Assembly (NCBI RefSeq): GCF_042468235.1
Contig: NZ_CP170386.1
Span: forward strand, 124,001-188,000
Direction: 5' to 3'
Source of the DNA: Lonepinella sp042468235
GTDB taxonomy: Bacteria > Pseudomonadota > Gammaproteobacteria > Enterobacterales > Pasteurellaceae
Length of the DNA: 64,000 nucleotides
Part shown: positions 45,677 through 54,382 of the stretch, in pieces
How positions within the stretch are numbered: position 1 is the first letter of the stretch
Layout of the letters: the number at the start of each line of letters is the position of its first letter
Notes under the pieces: generated by a model
The model's input: the letters and a program-made list of their open reading frames with translations, nothing else
Database searches by the model: none
Told to the model about the DNA's origin: nothing
Program-made: the position numbers and the translations under genes

Positions 45677-46537
45677 CTAATGTGCATGCGGCCGGTTAGT
45701 AAACCATTGCATTAACGCAATACAAACACCGCCACCTACAATATTACCTAAGGTCACAGGAATTAAATTTTTCACTATAAAATGATAGACATCTAAATCG
45801 GCAAATAGTGCCGGATCAAGATTAATCATTTGCCAAAATTCAGGCGAAGTACAATGTGCGGTTAAAATCCCCATTGGAATCATAAACATATTCGCCACAC
45901 TATGCTCAAAGCCCGATGCCACAAATAAACCGATCGGTAAAATCATAATAAAGGCTTTATCCGTCAGGGTTTTGCCAGCATACGCCATCCATATTGCAAT
46001 ACATACCATAATATTACACAAGATACCTAAGCAAAAGGCTTCAATCCAAGTATGATGAATTTTATGTTGTGCCGTTTGCAAAATGGTTAAGCCCCACTGA
46101 CCGTTTGCCGCCATTAACTGACCACCAAACCAAATCAAGGATACAATAAAAATGGCACCCACAAAATTACCGCAATACACCACAATCCAGTTGCGTAGCA
46201 TTTGTAAGGTATTAATCCGACCACTGACTCGAGCGACCATAGTCATGGTAGATGATGTAAATAATTCAGAACCACACACCACCACCATAATAACGCCGAC
46301 AGAGAATACCAGACCACCGACTAATTTGGTTAAACCCCAAGATGTGCCAACATTACCAGTTTGCGTGGTAGTATAAAAAACGAATGCTAGAGCAATAAAT
46401 GCACCTGCGGAAATGGCAGATAAGAAAGAATAGAATTGATTTTTGCTGGCTTTATACGCTCCGGCATCTTCACCTGTTTGAGCCATTTGCGTTGGACTTG
46501 CCATTACGGTTGAGATATTTTCTTCAGATTTCATCAT
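45677..46537 (-). CDS. focA: formate channel FocA
   Basis: This 286-residue pentameric FNT-family channel exports and imports formate. It has six hydrophobic segments. FNT signatures include the pore histidine region near VASGFEHSVANMFMIP (about 203-218) and VCGSELFTSSTM (about 92-103). It lies directly upstream of pflB (72-nt gap), so both respond to fermentation. A candidate FNR site lies upstream. Confidence 0.94.
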   Translation of the reverse strand: MMKSEENISTVMASPTQMAQTGEDAGAYKASKNQFYSFLSAISAGAFIALAFVFYTTTQTGNVGTSWGLTKLVGGLVFSVGVIMVVVCGSELFTSSTMTMVARVSGRINTLQMLRNWIVVYCGNFVGAIFIVSLIWFGGQLMAANGQWGLTILQTAQHKIHHTWIEAFCLGILCNIMVCIAIWMAYAGKTLTDKAFIMILPIGLFVASGFEHSVANMFMIPMGILTAHCTSPEFWQMINLDPALFADLDVYHFIVKNLIPVTLGNIVGGGVCIALMQWFTNRPHAH

Positions 46538-46661
46538 ATTTTTATTTATTTACTAGGGATTTCAAAAATCTAAACATTTTTTGAAAATTTATAAATTTTG
46601 TTAATTATACGGATAAACATCACTTAAAAGCAAAGAAATTTAATGAAAGTCCGAAGAAAAC

Positions 46662-46675
46662 TTGTTTTAGATCAA
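46662..46675 (-). promoter_or_regulatory. candidate FNR site upstream of focA-pflB
   Basis: TTGTTTTAGATCAA (minus strand TTGATCTAAAACAA) differs from the FNR palindrome TTGAT-N4-ATCAA at one base. Its centre is 131 bp before the focA ATG. Confidence 0.5.
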
Positions 46676-46789
46676 AAAGCATAATAGGGTTGTAACAAGG
46701 TTTTAACAAACATCCTTAAAAATTGCAATTTTCCCCATTTTCTGCTAAAAAGTGCGGTATGATTTCTACAAATTTTAAAAGGACAGCAC

Positions 46790-47140
46790 ATGCCACAAGA
46801 AACCATTTTCAGCAAAATTATTCGTAAAGAAATTCCAGCGGATATTGTTTATCAAGATGAATTAGTCACCGCTTTCCGTGATATTTCACCACAAGCCAAC
46901 ACCCATATTTTAATCATTCCGAACAAATTGATTCCAACCGTCAATGATGTAACCACAGAAGATGAAATTGCTTTAGGACGGTTATTTACCGTGGCAGCCA
47001 AAATTGCAGAGCAAGAAGGCATTGCGGAAGATGGCTATCGTTTAATTGTGAACTGCAATAAACATGGCGGACAAGAAGTATTTCATATTCACATGCACTT
47101 AGTTGGCGGTGAACCGCTCGGCAGAATGTTGGCAAAATAG
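46790..47140 (+). CDS. hinT: HIT-family purine nucleoside phosphoramidase
   Basis: This 116-residue histidine-triad protein hydrolyses aminoacyl- and phosphoramidate-linked AMP. The triad is HIHMH (H99, H101, H103). The order hinT, lipoprotein, nagZ is conserved in Haemophilus and, with insertions, in E. coli. RBS AAAGGA lies 7 nt before the ATG. An uptake signal overlaps the likely -10 region (TATGAT). Confidence 0.95.
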   Translation: MPQETIFSKIIRKEIPADIVYQDELVTAFRDISPQANTHILIIPNKLIPTVNDVTTEDEIALGRLFTVAAKIAEQEGIAEDGYRLIVNCNKHGGQEVFHIHMHLVGGEPLGRMLAK

Positions 47141-47149
47141 GGCGAGTGC

Positions 47150-47506
47150 ATGAAAAAAATTCTGTTAATTTGCACCGCACTTTTTTTAGTCGCCTGTAGT
47201 TCAAGCCAGCCGTCATTAGTTTATACTCATGCCCCGATTTTAAATATTACGGCGGAACTTAACCCATTGATTGATGCTAATGTAACTGCTCAATCCGCAT
47301 GGGTAAAAAATAAATCAAATCAAAATATTAACGTTCAATATGATGTATTTTGGTATGATCAAAACGGCGTGACGCAACCTGTGAGCTTACAACAAGAACA
47401 ATATCGGGCAAATTTATTGCTTGCTCCTGAACAAAAGCAAGCCATTAATTTGAGTAAGCCAACACCTGAAAGTGTGAATTATCGTTTATATTTACAATTA
47501 AAATAA
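47150..47506 (+). CDS. YcfL-like lipoprotein (DUF1425)
   Basis: This 118-residue lipoprotein has a signal peptide and the lipobox LVAC at residues 13-16. The mature part is a single beta-sandwich-like domain (LIDANVTAQSAWVKNKSNQNINVQYDVFWYD). The family sits beside hinT and nagZ in many gammaproteobacteria. Its exact function is not known. It starts 9 nt after hinT and ends 2 nt before nagZ, so it belongs to the same operon. Confidence 0.85.
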   Translation: MKKILLICTALFLVACSSSQPSLVYTHAPILNITAELNPLIDANVTAQSAWVKNKSNQNINVQYDVFWYDQNGVTQPVSLQQEQYRANLLLAPEQKQAINLSKPTPESVNYRLYLQLK

Positions 47507-47508
47507 CT

Positions 47509-48555
47509 ATGTCAACTTTACTTATTGATTTAAAAGGTCAACAGCTTACCCAAGAAGAAGTGGAACTGCTAGAACACCCCTTAGTCGCAGGCTTAATTCT
47601 ATTCAGTCGCAATTTTTACGACCGTGAACAAATTCAAGCCCTGATTAAAGATATTCGGCAACGAGTGAAAAAGTCCTTATTGATCACCGTGGATCAAGAG
47701 GGCGGTCGGGTACAGCGTTTCCGTGACGGTTTTACCCAACTGCCTGCCATGCAATCTTTTGCCGAAATTTGTTCTGATCATCAAGAACAACAACGTATTG
47801 CCTTAGAAAGTGGCTGGCAAATGGCAGCAGAAATGACGGCACTGGATATTGATTTAAGTTTTGCTCCAGTGCTAGATTTAGGACATCAATGCAAAGCCAT
47901 CGGCGATCGTAGTTTTAGTGGTGATATTGAACCTACCATTCGCCTTGCCACGGCGTTTATCCACGGCATGAAACAAGCAGGCATGGCGACCACAGGCAAA
48001 CATTTCCCTGGGCATGGTCACGTTATCGCCGATAGTCATTTAGAAACGCCTTATGATGAGCGTCCAAGTGCGGTGATTTTTGAGCAAGATATTCAGCCGT
48101 TTCAACAGTTGATTGCCAACAATTTGCTTAATGCGATTATGCCTGCTCATGTAATCTATACGCAATGTGACGCTCAACCAGCTAGCGGTTCAAGCTACTG
48201 GTTACAATCCATTCTTCGCCAACAATTCGGCTTTAACGGTGCCATTTTCTCTGATGATCTTGGCATGAAAGGGGCCGGATTTATGGGGGATTTTATAGAG
48301 CGTAGCGAAAAAGCCTTGCACGCAGGTTGTGATTTATTATTGTTATGCAATGAACCTGATGGCGTGGTACAAGTGTTGGATAAGCTAAAACTGCAAGAAA
48401 ATGCACCGCACTTTGCACAACGTCAACAGCATTTACGTTCACTATTTAAGCAAAAATCTTTTTCGTGGAATGAACTGACTAAAACCGAACGTTGGTTAAG
48501 AAATCACAAAGTATTGACTGCATTTCAACAGCAATGGTTGGAATGTAAAATCTAA
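47509..48555 (+). CDS. nagZ: beta-N-acetylhexosaminidase (cell wall recycling)
   Basis: This 348-residue cytoplasmic GH3 enzyme removes GlcNAc from anhydromuropeptides. It has the catalytic motif KHFPGHGHVIADSH near 164-177, VDQEGGRVQRF near 61-71 and the nucleophile Asp in IFSDDLGMKGA near 245-255. Its stop overlaps the rlmC start (TAATG). Confidence 0.95.
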   Translation: MSTLLIDLKGQQLTQEEVELLEHPLVAGLILFSRNFYDREQIQALIKDIRQRVKKSLLITVDQEGGRVQRFRDGFTQLPAMQSFAEICSDHQEQQRIALESGWQMAAEMTALDIDLSFAPVLDLGHQCKAIGDRSFSGDIEPTIRLATAFIHGMKQAGMATTGKHFPGHGHVIADSHLETPYDERPSAVIFEQDIQPFQQLIANNLLNAIMPAHVIYTQCDAQPASGSSYWLQSILRQQFGFNGAIFSDDLGMKGAGFMGDFIERSEKALHAGCDLLLLCNEPDGVVQVLDKLKLQENAPHFAQRQQHLRSLFKQKSFSWNELTKTERWLRNHKVLTAFQQQWLECKI

Positions 48556-49724
48556 TGATGATTAATTGTCAGCATTATCAAGCTCAACAATGTCAGTCTT
48601 GTCAATGGATAGCGAACGACTATCCATTACAATTACACCAAAAACAAGAGCATCTAAAACAACAACTGGCTAAATTAGATCTGTCAAAACTCGCTTGGTT
48701 TGCACCTTTTCCATCACCACTGACAGCGTTTCGCAATAAAGCCAAAATGGTGGTGTCAGGGGCGGTGGAACGCCCAATTTTAGGCATTGTGAATCCACAA
48801 GATCAAGCGGTAGATTTAACGGATTGTGAGCTTTATCCAGCCCATTTTGTCAATATTTTCCCTATTCTCAAAGACTTTATTGGACGTGCAGGGTTAGTGC
48901 CATACAACATAGCAAAACAAAAAGGTGAACTGAAATTTATTTTACTCACCGAAAGCCGTTATAACGGCGAATTGATGTTGCGTTTTGTATTACGCTCCGA
49001 GAACAAGATTGCATTAATTCAACGAGAATTAGCGAAATTACAAGCAAAATTACCGCAGTTAAAGGTAATTACCGCGAATATTCAACCTCAGCATGCGGCG
49101 ATTTTAGAGGGCGAAAAAGAAATTTTTCTCACTGAACAGAAAGTGTTGGAAGAACAATTTAACCAAATTCCGCTATTTATCCGTCCACAAGGTTTTTTCC
49201 AAACCAATCCAACCGTGGCAGAAAACCTTTATGCGACAGCTCAACAGTGGATAAAAGATTTCCCCATTAATTCGCTGTGGGATTTGTTTTGTGGCGTAGG
49301 CGGATTTGGTTTACATTGTGCGAAAGCACTTAGCGAGAAAAATCCGCATGTTGAATTAACTGGCATTGAAATTTCACCGTCTGCCATTCAAGCAGCGAAA
49401 AAATCAGCGGAAAAGTGCGGTCTAAAAAATGTCAATTTTCAATCCCTCGATGCGGCTAATTTTGCTCTAAAGGATCAACAAACGAAGCCTGATTTAGTCA
49501 TCGTCAATCCCCCAAGACGAGGTATTGGCAAGCCGTTAGCCCAATTTCTCAATCAAATGCAACCGCCATTTATTCTCTATTCCAGCTGTAATGCAGTGAG
49601 CATGGGAAAAGATTTAGACGAATTAAGCCATTACCAACTTCGTAAAATACAACTATTCGATATGTTTCCACATACTAGTCATTATGAGGTGTTGGGGTTG
49701 TTAGGGCGTGTCCCTATTTCATAA
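48555..49724 (+). CDS. rlmC: 23S rRNA (uracil-747-C5)-methyltransferase, C-terminus altered by an inserted element
   Basis: This 389-residue TrmA/RumB-family SAM methyltransferase has N-terminal Fe-S cysteines in CQHYQAQQCQSC, the SAM loop DLFCGVGGFGLHCAKAL near 235-251, NPPRRGIG near 317 and the catalytic Cys in LYSSCNAVSM near 347. The start ATG overlaps the nagZ stop; a second ATG follows directly. The final residues GRVPIS and the stop codon are encoded by a 165-bp MITE-like element. Skipping that element and one TA would give the ending EVLGLLIKQN, closer to relatives. The catalytic core is untouched, so activity is probably kept. Confidence 0.92.
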   Translation: MMINCQHYQAQQCQSCQWIANDYPLQLHQKQEHLKQQLAKLDLSKLAWFAPFPSPLTAFRNKAKMVVSGAVERPILGIVNPQDQAVDLTDCELYPAHFVNIFPILKDFIGRAGLVPYNIAKQKGELKFILLTESRYNGELMLRFVLRSENKIALIQRELAKLQAKLPQLKVITANIQPQHAAILEGEKEIFLTEQKVLEEQFNQIPLFIRPQGFFQTNPTVAENLYATAQQWIKDFPINSLWDLFCGVGGFGLHCAKALSEKNPHVELTGIEISPSAIQAAKKSAEKCGLKNVNFQSLDAANFALKDQQTKPDLVIVNPPRRGIGKPLAQFLNQMQPPFILYSSCNAVSMGKDLDELSHYQLRKIQLFDMFPHTSHYEVLGLLGRVPIS

Positions 49725-49865
49725 AATCGTATCTTTTGGGGTAAAAAGTCCCTATTCTGCGTTAAAAATTCTCGCCATAGAATAGCTATGGCTGCGATTT
49801 TTGCCTTGAATATGTGCTTTTTCCCTCCAAAATCTATAGATTTATGGAATAGGGACACGCCCTAA
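49701..49865. mobile_element. 165-bp MITE-like full-length imperfect palindrome
   Basis: Perfect 18-bp ends TTAGGGCGTGTCCCTATT (49701-49718) and AATAGGGACACGCCCTAA (49848-49865) continue as an imperfect palindrome to the centre (CCATAG, AATAG, CTATGG, 49775-49791). It contains no gene. The outermost TA on both sides would be the target duplication, as left by IS630/Tc1-type transposases. It lies between convergent rlmC and a DMT transporter gene and supplies the rlmC stop. It could also act as a terminator hairpin. Confidence 0.8.
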
Positions 49866-49875
49866 TCAAACAAAA

Positions 49876-50754
49876 TTAGTTCAATTTCGGACTTGTCCAT
49901 TTTCTAAACCAAACAGGTAATAGCGTGGATCCCATGGCGGAGAAAATAACCAAAGCGACACCGACTGCTGTGACCAAAGAAAGATGTTCGCCTAAAATCA
50001 GCAAAGCAAGAAAAACCCCAAACACAGGTTCTAACGCACTGAAAATAGCGGAAATATTGGCACTGACATCTTGTAAGCCTTTGTTCCATAAAATATAGGC
50101 TAACCATGTGCAACCTACGGATAAATAGAGAACCCCCCAAATACCCTCGCTACTCGGGTTAATCTGCCAATTTTGGGTAAATAATAGGGTCATAGGAACA
50201 CAGGTTACGGTGCCTAATACAATTAAAATATTGGTAAATTCAACCGCTTTGAGTTCTTTCATCACATCTTTGCTCATATATAAACAAAACGCAAAAATGA
50301 AACCGCCAGAGAGAACCATTAAGCAACCTAATAGGCTGACATCGCCTTGTTCTTCAGAACCTAATACCACTAAGGCAACCCCGATAAAGGCAACGATACC
50401 AAACAGAATGTCGATTAATTTAAGCCGTTGTTTGAAGAATAATACGCCAACTAGCACAGTAATTAAGGGTTCTGCCCCTAACATAGTAACGGCACTGGCG
50501 GCGGAGGTGAAAGATAGCCCGATAAATTGCAACATAAATACCGTTGGAAACACCAAACATGCAATCAGCCACATTTTTTTGACTAAATGGCTTGGAATTT
50601 TGCGATAAGCAGGAAAAAAGGCAGGCAAAGAAAAAATGGCTGCAATGGCTAAACGTAATTGCACGGTAATGGCAGGGTCAAACATCGCATAACTATATTT
50701 TCCTGCAATAAATGAACTTCCCCAAATAAGGGCAGCTAATAAGAGATAAATCAT
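49876..50754 (-). CDS. EamA/DMT-family transporter
   Basis: This 292-residue protein has about ten hydrophobic helices in two repeated EamA halves (ALIWGSSFIAGKY near 7-19, and SVGCTWLAYILWNKGLQ with ISAIFSALEPVFGVFLALLILGE in the second half). The frame is open to 50859 inside murJ, but the ATG at 50754 has AGGATAACC upstream and begins directly with the first helix. The substrate of this drug/metabolite exporter is unknown. It starts 8 nt after the murJ stop. Confidence 0.85.
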   Translation of the reverse strand: MIYLLLAALIWGSSFIAGKYSYAMFDPAITVQLRLAIAAIFSLPAFFPAYRKIPSHLVKKMWLIACLVFPTVFMLQFIGLSFTSAASAVTMLGAEPLITVLVGVLFFKQRLKLIDILFGIVAFIGVALVVLGSEEQGDVSLLGCLMVLSGGFIFAFCLYMSKDVMKELKAVEFTNILIVLGTVTCVPMTLLFTQNWQINPSSEGIWGVLYLSVGCTWLAYILWNKGLQDVSANISAIFSALEPVFGVFLALLILGEHLSLVTAVGVALVIFSAMGSTLLPVWFRKWTSPKLN

Positions 50755-50762
50755 GGTTATCC

Positions 50763-52337
50763 TTAGCTTTTGGCTAATAAATCCTGTTTGCGGATACCGA
50801 GTAAGATTAACATAGCAAAATAGCTTACTGCGGCAAGGCAGATTAACCAAGCTAACCAATGTACTCGTTTAAAAAATGTCATGGCGTGCCATGTCATTAA
50901 TTCAGGACTAAAATACCACACCAACGATCCCATTACCACGGCAGAAAGCAAAACTTTGCTAAAAAAGACCGCACTTTTTTTCGAAAAATGATACACATCG
51001 GCTTGGGCTAATCTACGATAAAGCAAATAAGCATTCAGCGTAGCCGACATGGCAGAGGCAATGGCTAAACCCACATAACTAAACGGAATAGCCAATAGAT
51101 TAAAGCCCATATTACTGACCATGGCAATAATCCCAATTTTCACCGGCGTTTTGGTGTCTTGTCTGGCGTAGTAACCGTTCGCCAGAATTTTGATTAGCAT
51201 AAAACTCAATAAGCCAGCATTAAATCCCCACAACGAAAGGGCAGCGGCTTGCACATCATTGAGCAAAAATTGCCCACGCATAAATAACGTGAGTAACATG
51301 GGTTCAGCTAATACTGCAATACCGATCATGGCTGGTACGCCGAGTAATAAAATCATACGAACGCCCCAATCCATAGTTTGACGAAAATCCACCGCACTTT
51401 TTTGTGCATCATCACTACGATTCACATGATGACGAGCTAATGTGGGCAAAATCACGGTAGAAATCGCAATGCCAAATAAACCGAGCGGAAATTCCAGTAA
51501 ACGGTCGGAATAATACAGCCAGCTAATCGATCCTGTCATTAAAAAACTGGCAATAAAGGTATCAAGCAATAAATTAATTTGACTGACGGAAACGCCGAAT
51601 AAAGCGGGAATCATCAGGGTACGGATTTTTTTCACACCGACATCATTCCACGCCCATTTTGGCTTAACGAGTAAGCCAGCTTGACGCAAAAAGGGAATTT
51701 GAAACAGAAATTGTAGCAAACCACCGACAAAAATACCGATTGCCAACGCAAGATCGGGGCTATCTAAATGTGGTGCTAATAAAAGTGCGGTGCAAATCAT
51801 GGCAATATTCAGCAATACAGGCGAGAAAGACATCACGCCGAATTTGCCAATGGTGTTTAAAATCGCCCCTGATAACGCCACAAACGTAATAAACCATAAA
51901 TAAGGGAAAGTAATTTTAAGCAATAATGACGCTTGGCTAAATTTTTCCGCATTGGGTCCATCGTTAAGCCAATCCACAAACCAACCCGTCCCGAAAATGG
52001 CGGCGACAATCGGCGAAGCAATCATAGCGAATACAGTAACAAGAGTCACTAAACCGCCTAAGGTTCCCGACACTTTGGCAATAAATTCACGAGTTTTGTT
52101 GATGTCGCCTGATTTTTGATATTCCGCTAAGACTGGCACAAAGGCTTGCGAAAATGCACCTTCTGCGAATAAACGGCGTAAAAAATTCGGAATACGGTTA
52201 GCAAATAAAAATACGTCTGCTGCTGCACCTGCTCCGATGATATTGGCAATCACCACATCTCGCACTAAACCGAGTATCCGTGAAAGTAATGTCATGCTGC
52301 TGACGATAATGCCTGATTTTAAAAGTCGTTTACTCAA
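50763..52337 (-). CDS. murJ: lipid II flippase MurJ
   Basis: This protein of about 524 residues of the MOP superfamily has about 14 membrane helices and moves lipid II across the inner membrane. Conserved features are GLVRDVVIANIIGAG, the charged RIPNFLRRLFAEGAFSQAFVP segment and later SWLYYSDRLLEFPLGLFG. There is no ATG start. TTG at 52337 (MSKRLLKSGII) is preferred because GAGAAC lies upstream and it matches relatives. A TTG at 52352 would add five residues but lacks a ribosome site. Confidence 0.92.
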   Translation of the reverse strand: MSKRLLKSGIIVSSMTLLSRILGLVRDVVIANIIGAGAAADVFLFANRIPNFLRRLFAEGAFSQAFVPVLAEYQKSGDINKTREFIAKVSGTLGGLVTLVTVFAMIASPIVAAIFGTGWFVDWLNDGPNAEKFSQASLLLKITFPYLWFITFVALSGAILNTIGKFGVMSFSPVLLNIAMICTALLLAPHLDSPDLALAIGIFVGGLLQFLFQIPFLRQAGLLVKPKWAWNDVGVKKIRTLMIPALFGVSVSQINLLLDTFIASFLMTGSISWLYYSDRLLEFPLGLFGIAISTVILPTLARHHVNRSDDAQKSAVDFRQTMDWGVRMILLLGVPAMIGIAVLAEPMLLTLFMRGQFLLNDVQAAALSLWGFNAGLLSFMLIKILANGYYARQDTKTPVKIGIIAMVSNMGFNLLAIPFSYVGLAIASAMSATLNAYLLYRRLAQADVYHFSKKSAVFFSKVLLSAVVMGSLVWYFSPELMTWHAMTFFKRVHWLAWLICLAAVSYFAMLILLGIRKQDLLAKS

Positions 52338-52453
52338 AATGGTTGTTCTCAATGTAGAAATCGGAAAAAATTAGCTTAATTTTATAGAAATTTCATTTTA
52401 ATGCTATATTAAAACAAAAAAAACTGATAAAATCTCGCCCTACATTGTTTAAA

Positions 52454-52556
52454 GCGTTGCTTAACGGCTTATAGCAACCGAAAAACGGTGCCAAGATTCG
52501 GTTGTGTCTCACCGAAAACAACAAATTTACAGACAGCTCATTCTAATTTTGAATGA
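52454..52556 (+). promoter_or_regulatory. rpsT leader with alternative hairpins
   Basis: Complementary segments overlap. GTTGCT (52456-52461) pairs with AGCAAC (52473-52478). CAACCGAA (52475-52482) pairs with TTCGGTTG (52497-52504). TTCGGT (52497-52502) also pairs with ACCGAA (52511-52516), and CGGTG (52486-52490) with CACCG (52510-52514). These cannot all form together. A further hairpin is TCATTC (52538-52543) with GAATGA (52551-52556). Together they suggest a switching leader ahead of the S20 gene. Confidence 0.5.
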
Positions 52557-52601
52557 AAGAGCAATATTGATTAATTAACAGAAATTCTTAGGAGTTTGAC
52601 C

Positions 52602-52865
52602 TTGGCTAATATCAAGTCAGCAAAAAAACGTGCGGTTCAATCTGAAAAACGCCGTCAACACAATGCAAGTCAACGCTCAATGATGCGTACTTACATCAAA
52701 AAAACTTATGCAGCAGTAGCAACTGGCGATAAAGCAGCTTCAGAAGCCGCTTTCGTTGAGATGCAAAAAGTCGTGGATCGTATGGCATCTAAAGGCTTAA
52801 TTCACGCTAACAAAGCAGCTAACCACAAATCTAAATTAGCAGCTCAAATTAAAAAATTAGCGTAA
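52602..52865 (+). CDS. rpsT: 30S ribosomal protein S20
   Basis: This 87-residue basic helical protein binds 16S rRNA early in 30S assembly. It begins ANIKSAKKRAVQSEKRR and ends AAQIKKLA. The start is TTG at 52602, preceded by AGGAG with a 7-nt gap. Another in-frame TTG at 52596 would overlap the ribosome site. E. coli rpsT also uses UUG, and there the weak start is part of feedback control by S20. It is divergent from murJ. Confidence 0.96.
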   Translation: MANIKSAKKRAVQSEKRRQHNASQRSMMRTYIKKTYAAVATGDKAASEAAFVEMQKVVDRMASKGLIHANKAANHKSKLAAQIKKLA

Positions 52866-52892
52866 TTGTTGATTTAAAAATTAATGAAAAAT

Positions 52893-52923
52893 AAACCGCA
52901 CTTTTGTTTAAAAAGTGCGGTTT
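52893..52923. terminator. paired uptake-signal terminator of rpsT (and hisIE)
   Basis: AAACCGCACTTTT and AAAAGTGCGGTTT form a 13-bp stem with a 5-nt loop, followed by TTTTT. It lies between convergent rpsT and hisIE. Confidence 0.88.
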
Positions 52924-52967
52924 TTTTGTTGTTTATAATCGGTGAAATAGTTGTGAATAATGTATTT

Positions 52968-53609
52968 CTACTTATTTGAACCCTCAGGGTGCAAACCAAT
53001 TCCTGCGTGGCGTTGTTTTAATTTATCCATCACATTCGCCCAATTTAAGTTGGCATCTTGCAATAACACAGTTAAATGATAAAGCAGATCTGCTGTTTCA
53101 GACACAACTTCATCAGGATCTTTCGCCATTGCCGCTAAGGCAGTTTCAACCCCTTCTTCACCGACTTTCTGAGCAATCTTCTTCGTCCCTTTAGCATACA
53201 GTTTAGCAGTATAAGAACTGTCAGGATCGGCATTTTTGCGTGATTTAATCAGGTTTTCTAATTTGCTGAAAAATACCCAATCAGGCAACGTTTGCAATTC
53301 ACTAAAACAACTTTCTGTGCCTTTATGGCAAGTGGGTCCAATAGGATTAACTAAAATTAACAACGTATCATTATCACAATCCAACGCCATATCCACCACG
53401 TTCAAAAAATGCCCCGAAGTTTCACCCTTTGTCCATAGCCGTTGTTTGGTGCGGGAATAAAAAGTCACTTTCTTTTCAACCAGCGTTTTATTTAATGCTT
53501 CTGCATTCATATAGCCCAGCATTAATACTTCGCAAGTTTTGGCGTTTTGTACGATAACGGGGAGCAGGTTATCAACTTTTTGCCAGTTGATGTTTTGTGT
53601 ATTAATCAT
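52968..53609 (-). CDS. hisI: phosphoribosyl-AMP cyclohydrolase / phosphoribosyl-ATP pyrophosphatase
   Basis: This 213-residue fusion (HisIE) carries the second and third steps of histidine synthesis. The N-terminal cyclohydrolase domain has GYMNAEAL, TKGETSGH and the zinc-site DCDNDTLL. The C-terminal pyrophosphatase part has YTAKLYAKGTKKIAQKVGEEGVE and ETADLLYHLTVLL. Its ATG overlaps the hisF stop (TAATG). It is the last gene of the his run. Confidence 0.96.
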   Translation of the reverse strand: MINTQNINWQKVDNLLPVIVQNAKTCEVLMLGYMNAEALNKTLVEKKVTFYSRTKQRLWTKGETSGHFLNVVDMALDCDNDTLLILVNPIGPTCHKGTESCFSELQTLPDWVFFSKLENLIKSRKNADPDSSYTAKLYAKGTKKIAQKVGEEGVETALAAMAKDPDEVVSETADLLYHLTVLLQDANLNWANVMDKLKQRHAGIGLHPEGSNK

Positions 53610-54382
53610 TATTTTCTCACTTCCACTTTTTCTTGTTGTAAGTACTCTTTCAATTCCCCAATATCAATAATCCGTTTATGAAACACACTTGCCGCTAAAG
53701 CTCCATCTACATTGGCTTCCACAAAGGCATCACGAAAATGCACCATTTCGCCTGCACCGCCTGATGCGATTAATGGCACATGACAAATTTCACGCACTTT
53801 TTTTAACTGCACCAAATCATAGCCGTTACGCACGCCGTCTTGATTCATCATATTCAACACGATTTCGCCTGCACCACGTTGTTGCACTTCAGCGACCCAG
53901 TCCAATAATTGCCAGTTAGTTTGGCAAGTACGATGTTCATCGCCCGTATATTGATTAACCCAATATTTCCCCGTTTCCTGTTCAAACCAACTATCAATTC
54001 CCACCACAATGGCTTGCACGCCGAAACGTTGAGAAAGTGCGGTGATTAATTCGGGATTTTCCAACGCAGGCGAATTAATGGAAATTTTATCCGCCCCAAA
54101 GGCGAAAAGCTGTTCTGCATCGGCAATGGTTTTAATGCCACCTGCCACACAAAAGGGAATATCAATCACTTTGGCGACACGTTCCACCCAGCTTTTATCC
54201 ACGGTGCGACCGTCTGATGAAGCGGTAATATCATAAAATACCAACTCGTCTGCCCCTTCTTCGGCATAACGTTTCGCTAAAGGCACAATATCACCGATGG
54301 TTTCATGATTGCGAAATTGCACGCCTTTCACCACTTGACCGTCTTTTACGTCCAAACAAGGAATTATCCGTTTTGCCAACAT
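53609..54382 (-). CDS. hisF: imidazole glycerol phosphate synthase, cyclase subunit
   Basis: This 257-residue TIM barrel works with HisH. It has the N-terminal catalytic Asp in IPCLDVKDGQVVKG (8-21), the second catalytic Asp in VVGIDSWF near 129, and KISINSPAL and VPLIASGGAGEM phosphate loops. Its first 19 nt overlap hisA, showing tight translational coupling. Confidence 0.97.
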   Translation of the reverse strand: MLAKRIIPCLDVKDGQVVKGVQFRNHETIGDIVPLAKRYAEEGADELVFYDITASSDGRTVDKSWVERVAKVIDIPFCVAGGIKTIADAEQLFAFGADKISINSPALENPELITALSQRFGVQAIVVGIDSWFEQETGKYWVNQYTGDEHRTCQTNWQLLDWVAEVQQRGAGEIVLNMMNQDGVRNGYDLVQLKKVREICHVPLIASGGAGEMVHFRDAFVEANVDGALAASVFHKRIIDIGELKEYLQQEKVEVRK

